A DNA stretch of 64,000 nucleotides from HXMU1420-13 sp034669965 (GCA_034669965.1 JAXMOK010000004.1:156517-220516), one strand, 5' to 3'. Positions 16,303 to 26,502 are shown, counted from the stretch's first letter. Made by a program: numbers and translations. Notes: a model not told the origin generated them from the sequence alone.

Positions 16303-17733
16303 TTAGGAGATAGTGCCATATTTTTCTTCCCAAATTTTCTCCAGATCTTCGAGCGAACGTCCCTTGGTTTCCGGGATGTATTTCATCGTAAATACTATAA
16401 TTACAACAATAAATGCGATGAAAATAAAATAAGGGAGCGATCCATTCCAAAATGCATTGTTGTTTACTTCACTTTCAACAACGATTGGGAAACTCTGTGA
16501 AACTACATAGTTCATCGCCCACTGGACAGCAACTGCAATCGACATAGCCGCACTACGAATACTGTTCGGGAACATTTCAGAAAGAAGTACCCAAACAACC
16601 GGTCCCATACTCATAGCAAATGAACCGATAAAAACTAACACACCGATCAGCGAAACTAAGCCAATATTATCTGTCATCAACGAGACACCAAGCATCAAGA
16701 ATCCTACAATCATACCAACCGAACCGGAAATGATAAGTGGTTTGCGCCCCCATTTATCAACACTAAACATAGCGATGAATGTGAATAAGAAGTTTACGCC
16801 TGCAAGTAAAATTTGCTGAGCAAGCACTTCATCTTGTCCAAAACCAAGAGCTTTTTCGAAGATATCGGCGCCGAAATAAAGCACTGCATTGATACCGGTA
16901 AATTGTTGTAAGCCCGAGATTACTGAACCAATTACGATAATCGGCAATATTGATTTCTTGAGTAGATCTTTAAACGGAGTTGTTTGTTTTCCTTTTAGCG
17001 ATTCTTTGATTTCTATCAATTCCAGATTCGCCATTTCTTTGCCATGAACCCGCTCAAGTACGATTATGGCTTCTTCCTCACGTCCTTTCAGCATCAACCA
17101 CCGTGGACTTTTAGGCACGAAGAACAACAATACTAGGAAAAGTGTACATGGAATCAATTCCGACCAGAACATTAATCTCCAGCCACGTTCTAGGTTGTAA
17201 ACTTCATCGCCACCTTGGCCGATAGCATACGTAGCCAAGAAAACCACAAAAAACCCTGTTACAATAGCTACTTGATAGTAGGTTACCATTTTTCCACGAA
17301 TTTTAGCAGGTGAAAGCTCCGCGATGTAGGTTGGCGCGTTCATCGAAGCGATACCGATGCCCAATCCACCTAAAATTCGGAACATCACTAACAGAGAAAC
17401 CGACTGTGGTAAAAACTCCGGTAATCCTGATCCCCATGCAGAAACCGTGAATAAACTAGCCGACAAAATGAGAGAATTTTTTCTCCCGATTGAACTGCTT
17501 ATCAATCCCGATGATGCTGCTCCAATTAAACAACCTAAAAGCGCGCTACCAACTACCCAACCTTTCATGGCTGCATCTAGATCGAAATATTTACTGAAAT
17601 AAAATTGGGTACCGTTAATTACGCCGGTATCGTATCCAAAAAGTAAACCGCCTAAAGAAGCGACGATTGCAATGAGGATTAAACCCGTATTAAATGACTT
17701 TACCTGATAAGCGGCGTTGTCTGATGTGCTCAT
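16303..17733 (-). CDS. Sugar porter family MFS transporter (XylE/GalP-like)
   Basis: 476 codons with 12 hydrophobic segments. Sugar-porter signatures are visible: 'LLFGYDTGVINGT' in TM1, 'GRKNSLI' between TM2-3, 'MNAPTYIAELSPAKIRG' (PESTR-like region), 'PKSPRWLM' before the central loop, 'QQFTGINAVLYF' in TM7, 'GRKPLI' and 'PETKGRSLE' at the C-terminus. It probably imports a hexose or pentose by proton symport. The exact sugar is not deducible. It is co-oriented with the DinB-like gene. The 166-bp upstream region shows no clear operator. Confidence 0.93.
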   Translation of the reverse strand: MSTSDNAAYQVKSFNTGLILIAIVASLGGLLFGYDTGVINGTQFYFSKYFDLDAAMKGWVVGSALLGCLIGAASSGLISSSIGRKNSLILSASLFTVSAWGSGLPEFLPQSVSLLVMFRILGGLGIGIASMNAPTYIAELSPAKIRGKMVTYYQVAIVTGFFVVFLATYAIGQGGDEVYNLERGWRLMFWSELIPCTLFLVLLFFVPKSPRWLMLKGREEEAIIVLERVHGKEMANLELIEIKESLKGKQTTPFKDLLKKSILPIIVIGSVISGLQQFTGINAVLYFGADIFEKALGFGQDEVLAQQILLAGVNFLFTFIAMFSVDKWGRKPLIISGSVGMIVGFLMLGVSLMTDNIGLVSLIGVLVFIGSFAMSMGPVVWVLLSEMFPNSIRSAAMSIAVAVQWAMNYVVSQSFPIVVESEVNNNAFWNGSLPYFIFIAFIVVIIVFTMKYIPETKGRSLEDLEKIWEEKYGTIS

Positions 17734-17900
17734 AGAGATTCTGATTGTATAGTTGATAAGTGGTGATGCTGTAATATTTGTTTATTCACCTCGATAAAGC
17801 ATTGGTATTAACAAACATCAGCTAAACGGCAGAACTTATAAAACCGCTTCCACTATTACCACACAAGAATTGGAAATCTATGGCTCAAATAATATTAAGC

Positions 17901-18707
17901 TTAGTACTTCGAAAGAATTTCGATGAGCTTTTCCCAGGCTTGATTGCGTGCCATTTTATTGGCATCGGTTGAAGGTAGGGCAGGATCATCTCCACGGCGC
18001 ATAAAGGCATGCCCTGCTCCCTCATAAATCACATATTCGTACGATTTATTGTATTCATTCATTGCTTCTTCAGAGAACTCAATGGTAGCATTCACACGGT
18101 TGTCATCGCCGCCATAAAAACCGAAAACCGGTACTTCAATTGATTGGTACACTTCTTTTTCTTGTGGTCCGGTTCCATAAAAAACAATGGCTTGTTCAAT
18201 CATGTCGCCGGCGTTGGTGGCAAATCGAAAAGATTGCGAGCCTCCCCAACAAAATCCTACTATAATCACCTTTCCGTTTCCTGCAGCAATGCTTTTTGCA
18301 TATTCGAGAGTGTTCTTTAAATCCATGGTTACTTTATCCGGATCAAGTTCGTACAAGGCACTGCGGGCATCATCTGATGACGCGTAATCAGAAGTTTTTT
18401 CGAAACCATCTTGTGTATTGCTGATCAGATCCGGGGCTACGGCGATGTATCCGTTTTCTGCAATTTGATCGGCAAAAGAGCGCGCCCATATATTAAGTCC
18501 TCGATTTTCGTGTATCACCAGAACTACAGGCACTTTTTCATCAACCTCGGGATAAGCAACAAATGTATGTAACTCACGATCGTTTGAATTGATGGTTACC
18601 CACTCATGATGTCGAGGTGAGTTTTCAACTTGTTGTTGTGCATAATCTTGTGCAGCTACAGTAACAGAGAATAAAAGAGTAAGAACAAAAAGGGATAGCG
18701 TTTTCAT
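17901..18707 (-). CDS. Secreted dienelactone hydrolase-family protein
   Basis: 268 codons from the ATG at 18707; an upstream in-frame ATG at 18758 would bury the signal peptide. Residues 1-19 form a signal peptide ending '..SVTVAAQ'. The alpha/beta-hydrolase core shows 'VLVIHENRGLN', the nucleophile elbow 'GFCWGG' (Cys, as in dienelactone hydrolase), the Asp in 'YGGDDNRV' and the His in 'GAGHAFM'. It is a periplasmic esterase/lactonase of unknown substrate. It is transcribed divergently from metZ, and the shared intergenic region has a candidate TetR site. Confidence 0.88.
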   Translation of the reverse strand: MKTLSLFVLTLLFSVTVAAQDYAQQQVENSPRHHEWVTINSNDRELHTFVAYPEVDEKVPVVLVIHENRGLNIWARSFADQIAENGYIAVAPDLISNTQDGFEKTSDYASSDDARSALYELDPDKVTMDLKNTLEYAKSIAAGNGKVIIVGFCWGGSQSFRFATNAGDMIEQAIVFYGTGPQEKEVYQSIEVPVFGFYGGDDNRVNATIEFSEEAMNEYNKSYEYVIYEGAGHAFMRRGDDPALPSTDANKMARNQAWEKLIEILSKY

Positions 18708-18753
18708 AAGAGAGAATTTTGAGATATAGAAATACGGACGATGTATCTTGCGA

Positions 18754-18766
18754 ATCACTCACTAAT
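18754..18766. promoter_or_regulatory. Second copy of the candidate TetR-operator sequence
   Basis: The 13-bp ATCACTCACTAAT is identical to the one upstream of the tetR gene at 15719-15731. It lies in the 73-bp divergent spacer between dienelactone hydrolase (start 18707) and metZ (start 18781), 14 bp before the metZ ATG. No other copy was noticed in the window by eye. Confidence 0.45.
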
Positions 18767-18780
18767 ATAATTCGAAGTAT

Positions 18781-19947
18781 ATGAACTCCAAAGCGTTTGA
18801 GACTCAAGCGATACGGTTGCAAACTGAACGATCGAGCCATCGAGAGCATTCCGTACCCATTTATGCAACCTCAAGTTATTTGTTTGATGATGCCGAGCAT
18901 GCACGAGCATTATTTGCCAAAGAAGTGGAAGGCAATGTGTATTCCCGATATTCTAATCCCAATAATGATGAATTTGTTCAAAAGTTATGCGCTTTGGAAG
19001 GCGCAGAAGCCGGGATTGCAACTGCATCAGGTATGGCAGCTATGTTTATCAGTTTGGCTTCTTTTGTAAAAGCTGGCGATCATATTGTCGCTTGCCGATC
19101 GGTATTTGGTTCCACACATCAAATTTTAACGCAATTATTACCTCGCTGGAATGTGAGTTTCACCTATGTGGAGGGCGCCAATATGGACGAATGGGAGGCA
19201 GCAATTACGCCAACAACCAAAATGTTTTTTTTGGAAACCCCCTCCAATCCGGGGTTAACTGTGTTTGATATATCCGCAATTTCTAAGATTGCCCACCAGC
19301 ATGGCATTTTGGTGAATGTTGATAATTGCTTTGCCACACCATATCTACAAAACCCAATTGCATTAGGTGCTGATATTGTTACTCATTCGGCAACAAAATT
19401 CATCGACGGACAAGGCAGAACTTTAGGAGGAGCAGTTTTATCATCAAAAGAGCTCATTGAAGAAGTCATGTTTATGAGCAGGCATACCGGGCCGGCAATG
19501 TCGCCATTTAATGGCTGGGTGCTTTCGAAAAGCCTTGAAACACTAGCTGTTCGCATGGATCGCCATTGTTCAAATGCTTTAGCGTTGGCAAAATTCTTTG
19601 AGGATCAACCAGCGATATCGAAAGTGTATTACCCATATTTAGCTTCTCATCCGAATGTTGATTTAGCTAGACAGCAAATGCGTCAGGGCGGTAGTTTGGT
19701 TACGTTTGAGTTAAAATCAGGATTAGATGGCGGACGAACGTTTCTGGATCAACTTTCCATGATTTCATTGTCTTCGAATTTGGGGGATTCTAGAACCATT
19801 GCTACTCATCCGGCATCCACCACACATTCAAAACTTACCGAAGAAGAGCGAAATGCAGTTGGAATAATGCCCGGAACCATCCGAATTTCGGTTGGTCTGG
19901 AGCACATCGATGATATTATCGATGATGTGGAAGCAGCATTAAAATAG
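18781..19947 (+). CDS. metZ: O-succinylhomoserine sulfhydrylase
   Basis: 388 codons. A PLP-dependent Cys/Met-metabolism family enzyme. 'VYSRYSNPNNDEF', 'ASGMAAMF', 'ETPSNPGL', 'VDNCFATP' and the Schiff-base Lys206 in 'HSATKFIDGQGR' are visible. The GQGR following the Lys, and the overall match to MetZ rather than MetB/MetY, favour direct sulfhydrylation of O-succinylhomoserine to homocysteine. O-acetylhomoserine sulfhydrylase cannot be fully excluded. No SAM riboswitch or other structured leader was seen in the 73-bp upstream gap. Confidence 0.9.
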   Translation: MNSKAFETQAIRLQTERSSHREHSVPIYATSSYLFDDAEHARALFAKEVEGNVYSRYSNPNNDEFVQKLCALEGAEAGIATASGMAAMFISLASFVKAGDHIVACRSVFGSTHQILTQLLPRWNVSFTYVEGANMDEWEAAITPTTKMFFLETPSNPGLTVFDISAISKIAHQHGILVNVDNCFATPYLQNPIALGADIVTHSATKFIDGQGRTLGGAVLSSKELIEEVMFMSRHTGPAMSPFNGWVLSKSLETLAVRMDRHCSNALALAKFFEDQPAISKVYYPYLASHPNVDLARQQMRQGGSLVTFELKSGLDGGRTFLDQLSMISLSSNLGDSRTIATHPASTTHSKLTEEERNAVGIMPGTIRISVGLEHIDDIIDDVEAALK

Positions 19948-19951
19948 TAAC

Positions 19952-21241
19952 TTAGTCGACTAAGGCTGTATCAACTCTAGTTGGTGTTTCCTTTCCCGAT
20001 ACAATGGCGTCGGCTGCTTTAGCAATTGCCTTTATTGTATTGTTGAGATGGCTGATGTCGATCGTTTCGAATTCATCACTAACTTCGTGGTAATCACGAT
20101 CAACATCGATAGGAGTGGTAGAAATGGAGTGCGCGGGAACGCCCAATCGGGCTAATACCGCATTATCAGAACGGTAAAATAAATTCTGATTTGGATAAGG
20201 ATCGGGATAAAATTCATAGTCTGTGTTTTCGACACTTTCACTTAAGATTTGGCCAAAAGATGAACGTTCATATCCCGTAATCCATGCTGTATTAGGACCT
20301 GAGACAGCGGGTTTGCCTACCATTTCGATATTGAACATGGCTACAATCTCATCCGGAGTTACTTGTTTTGAAAAATAGTCGGAGCCGAAGCCACCCATTT
20401 CTTCAGCGGTGAATGTTACAAACAGCAATGTGCGTTCGGGTGTAGGTTGCTCGGAAAAATACTTAGCCAATTGGATCACCGATGTTACACCTGATGCATT
20501 ATCATTGGCGCCGTTAGCAATTGAGTCGGCATTGGCGCTTGAACGTATTCCAATGTGATCGTGGTGAGCAGAAAAAATTACGATCTCATCTGTTCTATTT
20601 CCTTTTATCATACCAACCACATTTCGAAGTTCATAAAATGTGGAAGCAGCTGTAATGTGAGCCGAAAAATTAGTTACAGGTTCATCGCTTATCAGAAATA
20701 AAATATTACCTCGGTCTTCACCTTCCATAATTCGGTTATTTTGAGAATAATATGATTGATAGCGGCCAAAAATATCGTCGTATTCAGGGTCTACTATAAC
20801 CAATTTATCTTCATTTGAAGATCTTATTTCATTAAAAACTGAACGAAAGTTGTTGCCCTTTTCCAGGTAAACTATTTCTGTGTTTGTTGAGCTCAAGAAC
20901 ACATCATCCTGCGAGAAGAATCCAAAGTATTGAGAGTCGTCAATTTCGTTACCGTTCACCAGTAACTCGCTGTCTAAAATAGAAACGTCCTGAATTCTGA
21001 ATGATTGAAAATAATCTGTTTCATCATTAGCGTATGCAAGCCCATAGCTTTGAAAGTGCGCAGCAATAAAATCTTCAGCTTCGGTGATTTCGCTAGAGAG
21101 GGCATGTCGCCCTTTTAATTCGTCGGACGCAAGAATTTTAAGAATTTCAGCAGTATCCTGTTCAGAAACCGTAATTGAGTCTGAGCAGCCTACGTATAAT
21201 GGGACTAAAAATAGAAGATATATTTTAAACGAAAGGCGCAT
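19952..21241 (-). CDS. M28-family metallopeptidase, probable lipoprotein
   Basis: 429 codons. The N-terminus 'FLVPLYVGC' is an imperfect lipobox, with Cys19 the probable lipidation site. The M28 di-zinc core is intact: 'FSAHHDHIGI' (His-Asp), 'GANDNASGV' (bridging Asp), 'FTAEEMGGFGS' (catalytic Glu-Glu), a later Asp-containing strand, and a final His in 'AHSIST'. It is an aminopeptidase facing the periplasm or outside. The stop is 4 bp from the convergent metZ stop. The two 7TMR-DISM kinases lie upstream on the same strand. Confidence 0.9.
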   Translation of the reverse strand: MRLSFKIYLLFLVPLYVGCSDSITVSEQDTAEILKILASDELKGRHALSSEITEAEDFIAAHFQSYGLAYANDETDYFQSFRIQDVSILDSELLVNGNEIDDSQYFGFFSQDDVFLSSTNTEIVYLEKGNNFRSVFNEIRSSNEDKLVIVDPEYDDIFGRYQSYYSQNNRIMEGEDRGNILFLISDEPVTNFSAHITAASTFYELRNVVGMIKGNRTDEIVIFSAHHDHIGIRSSANADSIANGANDNASGVTSVIQLAKYFSEQPTPERTLLFVTFTAEEMGGFGSDYFSKQVTPDEIVAMFNIEMVGKPAVSGPNTAWITGYERSSFGQILSESVENTDYEFYPDPYPNQNLFYRSDNAVLARLGVPAHSISTTPIDVDRDYHEVSDEFETIDISHLNNTIKAIAKAADAIVSGKETPTRVDTALVD

Positions 21242-21307
21242 GTGAAATACTGTATAGTGATTTCATCAATTATAATAGATGTGAAGACTTCAAGTAGTAA
21301 AAAGCTA

Positions 21308-24100
21308 TTAATGAAGCTCGTCGGCGAGCCATTTTATTAAAATTTTACGAGTTATTTCTAGGGTGATTGGTTTTGCAACAAAATCGTCCATACCAGCTTC
21401 AAAACATCGTTCACGATCTTCTTGAAGAGCATTTGCTGTCATTGCTACTATAATAGGGGCTTTATTACCAGGGAATCTTATACTTTTGATGATTTTGGTT
21501 GCTTCTAAACCATCCATGACCGGCATTTCCATGTCCATAAAAATAAGATCGTATGTTTTGGTATGCACCGCTTCAATTCCAGTTTTTCCATTTTCACAAA
21601 CATCAGCATTTATTCCCATTCGCTCAAGAATGCGAAGTGCTACTTTTTGATTCACGATATTATCTTCTACGATCAACACGTTAAAAGCTGTTTGGAAAAG
21701 TTTTTTGTCATTTTCGGTGTTAGAACTTGATGGCGTTGGAGTAAAGTCAGTGGTAAAAAGGCGTTCTAAATTATTTAAGAAACGTGTTTGATGTATTGGT
21801 TTCTTTAAAAAGAGTTCGAATAGGGCTTTATCTTGATGGTTACCCAATTCGTGTATGGAACTTAGAAGAACGAGGGGTAAGTCGTTACTAGAATAGGTAG
21901 CTCTGATATTTTTAGCAACGGTAACACCGTTAATTTCGGGCATTTGCATATCAAGAATTCCAAAATCATAGTCGCCCAACTCGCTAATAGTTGCCAACAA
22001 CATATGTGGGTTGTTGTATGTGGATACTTTTAGATTTGCCTTTTTTAATTGATGCTGAAGGATGCGTAAGTTGGTTTCATTATCATCTAATAAAAACACT
22101 TTTTTGTTTTCAAGAACGGATGGAGTTTTGAAATCATCCTCGCGCCGGCTAATGCCTACAGGAACGGTGAAGAAAAAGCTTGTTCCGTGACCGTCATCAC
22201 TTTTAACCCAAATTGAACCACCCATTGCTTCAACTAAACGCTTGCTGATTACTAAACCGAGCCCGGTGCCGCCATATTTTCGAGTTGAGGAGGCATCTAC
22301 TTGTGTAAATGATTGAAACAAGCGATGCAATTTATCCTCGCTGATGCCAATGCCCGTATCTTTAACTTCAAAACGCAACACAATCGATTCCGAGAATAAG
22401 CGCTCTGTATCTACAGAAAGTATAATTTCGCCATCTTCTGTAAATTTGATAGCGTTGGCTAATAAATTCGTTAACACTTGTTGTAGGCGTGTGGCATCGC
22501 CAGTAACAAATTTAGGGATTTCATCAGTAACCGAATAAAGTAGTTCAATTGTTTGATTTTTAGTAGATGATGATACCACATCAAGCACATTTTCAATCAA
22601 CTCATAAAGATTAAATTCAGCTTCTTCTATTTCCAATTTTCCGGATTCAATTTTAGAGAAATCAAGAATATTGTTGATGATACCCAGCAGATTTTCACCA
22701 CTTTTCTTAATAGTACCGGCAAATTCGAGTTGCCTTAGGTTAAGTTTACTGTCAACTAACAGCCCGGATAAGCCAATTACTGCATTTAATGGAGTACGGA
22801 TTTCATGACTCATTGTAGACAGGAACTGCGATTTAGCTCTGGATGAATCTTCAGCTCGGTGCAAAGCCTTGCGCATTGCTGTTGAGTATCGGAAAGAGTG
22901 AACCAGAGATTGAAAGAAAAAGAAGAAGAGGTACCCGGCGAAGTTTAGAAATAATGAGGTCTCGAAAATCCCCAAGTAAACAAAAATCTCGTATCCAAAA
23001 ACAACAAAAATTGCACCGGAGCTAATCAGCGAGTAAATCGCTCCTGGTCGATTATTAATTACAGCCTTTATATACACATAAAAGGCCAATACAAGGTAGA
23101 AAATTAACAAAATGAAATATGGAACGACGAGTTGTGTAAATACGGATGGGGGTAGAAACAACGACTCTAACGTGAATAAAACAGAGATTGCGCTTAGCAC
23201 ATAAATCATCGGCTTTGAAGTTTCTTTGGGATAGAGATACAAAGTATACAAGCCAAACAGTAAGCCGGAAAGAAAGAGCGTAGTGTATTCTATTCGAATA
23301 GTGGCGATCCATGGGATATCAGGGAATAACATATGAAATGCGTAGCTGCCGAAGCCAATAATCCGATAGCTATACACTAAACTAAATGCTGCAAAATAGA
23401 GGATAGAAATCTCACGGCGACCAAATAAATATACTCCGAGAAAAAATAGCCCTGCCATTAGCAAAACACCGGTAAGGATAAACGAATACCCATAGCTTAT
23501 ATATCGATCACGGAACAGCAGATCTGATTCACCCAGTTTTATTGATAAATATGCACCTCCTTTGCTGTGATGGAAATTTGCAACCTGTAGCACTAGGGTT
23601 AATGTATCTGCCCGGAACTGAGAAAGGGATTTTGTTAGCGGCAACCATTTTGGTTCGTATTCATTTTTTGAGTGTGCCACTTTACCGTTCGATGCAAATA
23701 ATGAATCACCAACATACAGATGGTAAGCGCTGTAAAAATCGGGTATATCCAGAGCCAGAGAGGGATGTTTTGCAGGCAACAAAATGGTTATTGCATAAGT
23801 TGCGAAGCCTTTAGATTCTTGCTCGAATATAGTCGCCCAATTGGTTGTAAACGGTAGAAGAGTATCGGGATTGGCATCATTAAGGTTGGTAGGGTGTATC
23901 AGCGATTTCCAATAAAAAGCCCAAGTTGTATCGATATCAACAACAGGATTTTCTTCAAAACTGTGAGTTCGTAAATCATAAAATGGAATTGCTGACTGCT
24001 GAGCATAAGCTTGATAAGAAGACGCTACAACGCATATCAAAAGTAGCAGTAGTTTAGTACATCTACAAAGATTACAGCTATGAAGAATAAACCATTTCAA
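21308..24100 (-). CDS. 7TMR-DISM hybrid histidine kinase with two receiver domains
   Basis: 930 codons. Order: signal peptide (about 1-33), a periplasmic jelly-roll sensor (7TMR-DISMED2-like, about 40-190), seven transmembrane helices (about 200-400), HisKA with H432 in 'MSHEIRTPLN', HATPase_c ('DTGIGIS', 'GTGLGLVISKRL'), a first receiver with phospho-acceptor Asp in 'ILDMQMPEING', then a second receiver with 'IVEDN' and 'FMDMEMPVMDG'. The sensor shares 'FHHSKGG' with the neighbour's 'FSHSKGG'. DISM sensors often bind carbohydrate or organic ligands. It starts 9 bp after the stop of the paralogous kinase and is surely co-transcribed with it. Confidence 0.93.
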   Translation of the reverse strand: MKWFILHSCNLCRCTKLLLLLICVVASSYQAYAQQSAIPFYDLRTHSFEENPVVDIDTTWAFYWKSLIHPTNLNDANPDTLLPFTTNWATIFEQESKGFATYAITILLPAKHPSLALDIPDFYSAYHLYVGDSLFASNGKVAHSKNEYEPKWLPLTKSLSQFRADTLTLVLQVANFHHSKGGAYLSIKLGESDLLFRDRYISYGYSFILTGVLLMAGLFFLGVYLFGRREISILYFAAFSLVYSYRIIGFGSYAFHMLFPDIPWIATIRIEYTTLFLSGLLFGLYTLYLYPKETSKPMIYVLSAISVLFTLESLFLPPSVFTQLVVPYFILLIFYLVLAFYVYIKAVINNRPGAIYSLISSGAIFVVFGYEIFVYLGIFETSLFLNFAGYLFFFFFQSLVHSFRYSTAMRKALHRAEDSSRAKSQFLSTMSHEIRTPLNAVIGLSGLLVDSKLNLRQLEFAGTIKKSGENLLGIINNILDFSKIESGKLEIEEAEFNLYELIENVLDVVSSSTKNQTIELLYSVTDEIPKFVTGDATRLQQVLTNLLANAIKFTEDGEIILSVDTERLFSESIVLRFEVKDTGIGISEDKLHRLFQSFTQVDASSTRKYGGTGLGLVISKRLVEAMGGSIWVKSDDGHGTSFFFTVPVGISRREDDFKTPSVLENKKVFLLDDNETNLRILQHQLKKANLKVSTYNNPHMLLATISELGDYDFGILDMQMPEINGVTVAKNIRATYSSNDLPLVLLSSIHELGNHQDKALFELFLKKPIHQTRFLNNLERLFTTDFTPTPSSSNTENDKKLFQTAFNVLIVEDNIVNQKVALRILERMGINADVCENGKTGIEAVHTKTYDLIFMDMEMPVMDGLEATKIIKSIRFPGNKAPIIVAMTANALQEDRERCFEAGMDDFVAKPITLEITRKILIKWLADELH

Positions 24101-24109
24101 ATGAACCTA

Positions 24110-26458
24110 TTAGGTTGAAAACCATTTAAGCAATACATTTTCAGTAGTTTGAAGAGTGATGGGTTTCGCGATAAAATCTTTCATTCCGGCTTCAAAACAA
24201 CGCGCTTTATCTTCGGTGGTAGCATTGGCAGTCATTGCAACAATTAATGGGCTTTTTGGTAAATCAGGTAACATTTTTATTCTATACGTTGCTTCAATTC
24301 CATCCATCTCAGGCATTTCCATATCCATGAAAATAAGATCGTAGGCCTTCACTTTTACTTTTTGGATAGCATCGAATCCATTCACAGCAATATCGGCTTC
24401 AAAACCCAGACGTTCTAATACCTTAATTACTACTTTTTGGTTGATAAGATTGTCTTCTACAACCAGTATTTCAAGTTCTTTTGATAACGCAACATTGTCG
24501 TGATTGCGTTCAGAATCTACTTTACTAATTTCGAACTTACTGGCAGCCCTAGCAGTGAGCGTAAAATAGAATGTTGTACCTATATCCGTTTTACTTTGCA
24601 CCCAAATTCGTCCGCCCATAGCTTCAATCAAGCGCTTACTAATTGCAAGGCCTAAACCGGTGCCTTGATATTTTCGTGATCTGGCGTTGTCTATTTGAGA
24701 AAACCGATCAAATAAAAGACTCATTTTCTCTTCGGGAATACCAATTCCTGAATCTTTTACGATGAATAAAATTTGGTCTTTTTCCGAGATCGATTCGGTT
24801 GTGGTTACTTGAACTGAAATCTCACCTTCTTCGGTAAACTTGATGGCATTACCAACCAAATTAATGATGATTTGTTGTAAACGCGCAGGATCAACTACTA
24901 AATATTTACCTAGTGAGTCATCAAAACGAAAGCTTAGGTTTACCTTCTGTGCATCAACTAAAGATCCAAGCATTTTAATAGTATCGGCAAGTAACATAGG
25001 AATGTGCGTTGGCTGGTAATCGAATTTTACCTCGTCGGATTCTATTTTAGTGAAATCAAGAATATTATTGATAATACCCAATAGGTTCTCACCACTGCGT
25101 TTAATAGTGCGAGCAAATTGAGTTTTTTCTTTCTCCGATTTACTATCGAGCAGTAATTCCGACAAACCTATTACTGCATTCAATGGAGTGCGTAGCTCGT
25201 GCCCCATGGTTGATAAAAAGTGAGTTTTAGCCACACTTGCCGATTCAGCTTTATCCTTCGCTTTGTTAAATCGGTAAACAAAGCGATTAGAAATGGTAAG
25301 CGATTGGAAGCCGATAAATGCTAAATAACAGAGTAAAAGAACTAAAGTGCTTACAGTTAAGATGTCGTAAAAAGTTAAAATATCGATGGCAACAATAAAT
25401 GCTAATACGATCAATCCAATAAAAGTGAATATGGCACCCGACCGTGAATTTGCAATTGCTTTATAACTGGAATAGCCTAAAAACATCGTATAGATTACTA
25501 TCACACCAAAGAAATAATCAATAAATGCAGTAAAAATTGTAGCCGGTAGGATGATTGTTGTGATCGAGAATAGCACAAAAATGATAGTAAAAGCACGAAT
25601 ATAATCTTTGGTTACTTCGTCAGGAAACAGATTTCGAATATATAAGCCAAAGAAAATTGCAGAAGAATAAAAGGATAAAAATTCAAGCCGAACAGTAAGC
25701 CAAAATGGGAGGGATGTGCTTATTATTAAGATTGGATATAACTCGGTTGTAATAATACGCAAACTATAGCATAGGCAGAATACAGCAAAATATAGTATAG
25801 CGTTCTCCGATTTACCCAAATAGAACAGTGCCAAAAAGAAGAATCCGCCTGTAATAAAAGCGCCAAATACCAGAAACTGATAAGCTAGTGAACGCTCTCT
25901 TTTATTGATAAGAAAAGATTTTGCACCTATAGATACCGGTTCTCTAATGCCCCCTTTACTATGCGAGAAATTCGATATTTGAATAACCAGCTCAATATTA
26001 TCGATAGTAGCTGGAATATTTAAAGGTACCGTACTAGGTGCCCAATTAGCTTGATGCGTTCCTTCATTTACTCCAACAGTTCCACTGGTGGTTAAGAGTT
26101 GCCCGTTTACATACACATTTGAGGCAGTATATAACTGAGGCAATGTAATAGCTAGATCCGGTCGGTTTTTTGGTAACAGTATCTGCAATTTGTAGGTGCC
26201 ATAGCCATTCGAACCAAGAGTTACATCTTTATCCCACAGGTGGGGGATTTCAATTAATCGAGGTAGTTCGCGCAATCGGTTTCCTGAACTCCCGAGTTTT
26301 TGCCAAAAAAATTGCCATTCGCCATTTAAATGTATCTCGGTTTGGTTATCGATCTTATGATCACGTAAATCCAAAACACCACGTAAAGCAATGGGCTGTG
26401 CAACAGCAGATACACTAATAGCTACAAAAAAAATAAAATACCCGAAAAACTGTCGCAT
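24110..26458 (-). CDS. 7TMR-DISM hybrid histidine kinase with one receiver domain
   Basis: 782 codons from the ATG at 26458, which places the signal peptide ('YFIFFVAISVSAVAQ') at the N-terminus; an upstream in-frame ATG at 26521 would overlap the desaturase terminator. Order: periplasmic DISMED2-like sensor, seven helices, HisKA with H420 in 'MGHELRTPLN' (Gly replaces the usual Ser before His), HATPase_c ('DSGIGIP', 'GTGLGLAISKRL') and a single receiver ('VVEDN', 'FMDMEMPEMDG', final 'AKPI'). It is a paralogue of the following gene, which has gained or kept an extra receiver. No output regulator is encoded nearby. Confidence 0.93.
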   Translation of the reverse strand: MRQFFGYFIFFVAISVSAVAQPIALRGVLDLRDHKIDNQTEIHLNGEWQFFWQKLGSSGNRLRELPRLIEIPHLWDKDVTLGSNGYGTYKLQILLPKNRPDLAITLPQLYTASNVYVNGQLLTTSGTVGVNEGTHQANWAPSTVPLNIPATIDNIELVIQISNFSHSKGGIREPVSIGAKSFLINKRERSLAYQFLVFGAFITGGFFFLALFYLGKSENAILYFAVFCLCYSLRIITTELYPILIISTSLPFWLTVRLEFLSFYSSAIFFGLYIRNLFPDEVTKDYIRAFTIIFVLFSITTIILPATIFTAFIDYFFGVIVIYTMFLGYSSYKAIANSRSGAIFTFIGLIVLAFIVAIDILTFYDILTVSTLVLLLCYLAFIGFQSLTISNRFVYRFNKAKDKAESASVAKTHFLSTMGHELRTPLNAVIGLSELLLDSKSEKEKTQFARTIKRSGENLLGIINNILDFTKIESDEVKFDYQPTHIPMLLADTIKMLGSLVDAQKVNLSFRFDDSLGKYLVVDPARLQQIIINLVGNAIKFTEEGEISVQVTTTESISEKDQILFIVKDSGIGIPEEKMSLLFDRFSQIDNARSRKYQGTGLGLAISKRLIEAMGGRIWVQSKTDIGTTFYFTLTARAASKFEISKVDSERNHDNVALSKELEILVVEDNLINQKVVIKVLERLGFEADIAVNGFDAIQKVKVKAYDLIFMDMEMPEMDGIEATYRIKMLPDLPKSPLIVAMTANATTEDKARCFEAGMKDFIAKPITLQTTENVLLKWFST

Positions 26459-26502
26459 AACCAGAGAATATACTTGATTGAATGGGAATGTAGATAATTG
26501 TA

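Noticed and set aside
18708..18780. SAM or other riboswitch ahead of metZ
   Set aside because: The divergent gap is only 73 bp and shows no conserved aptamer-like helices.
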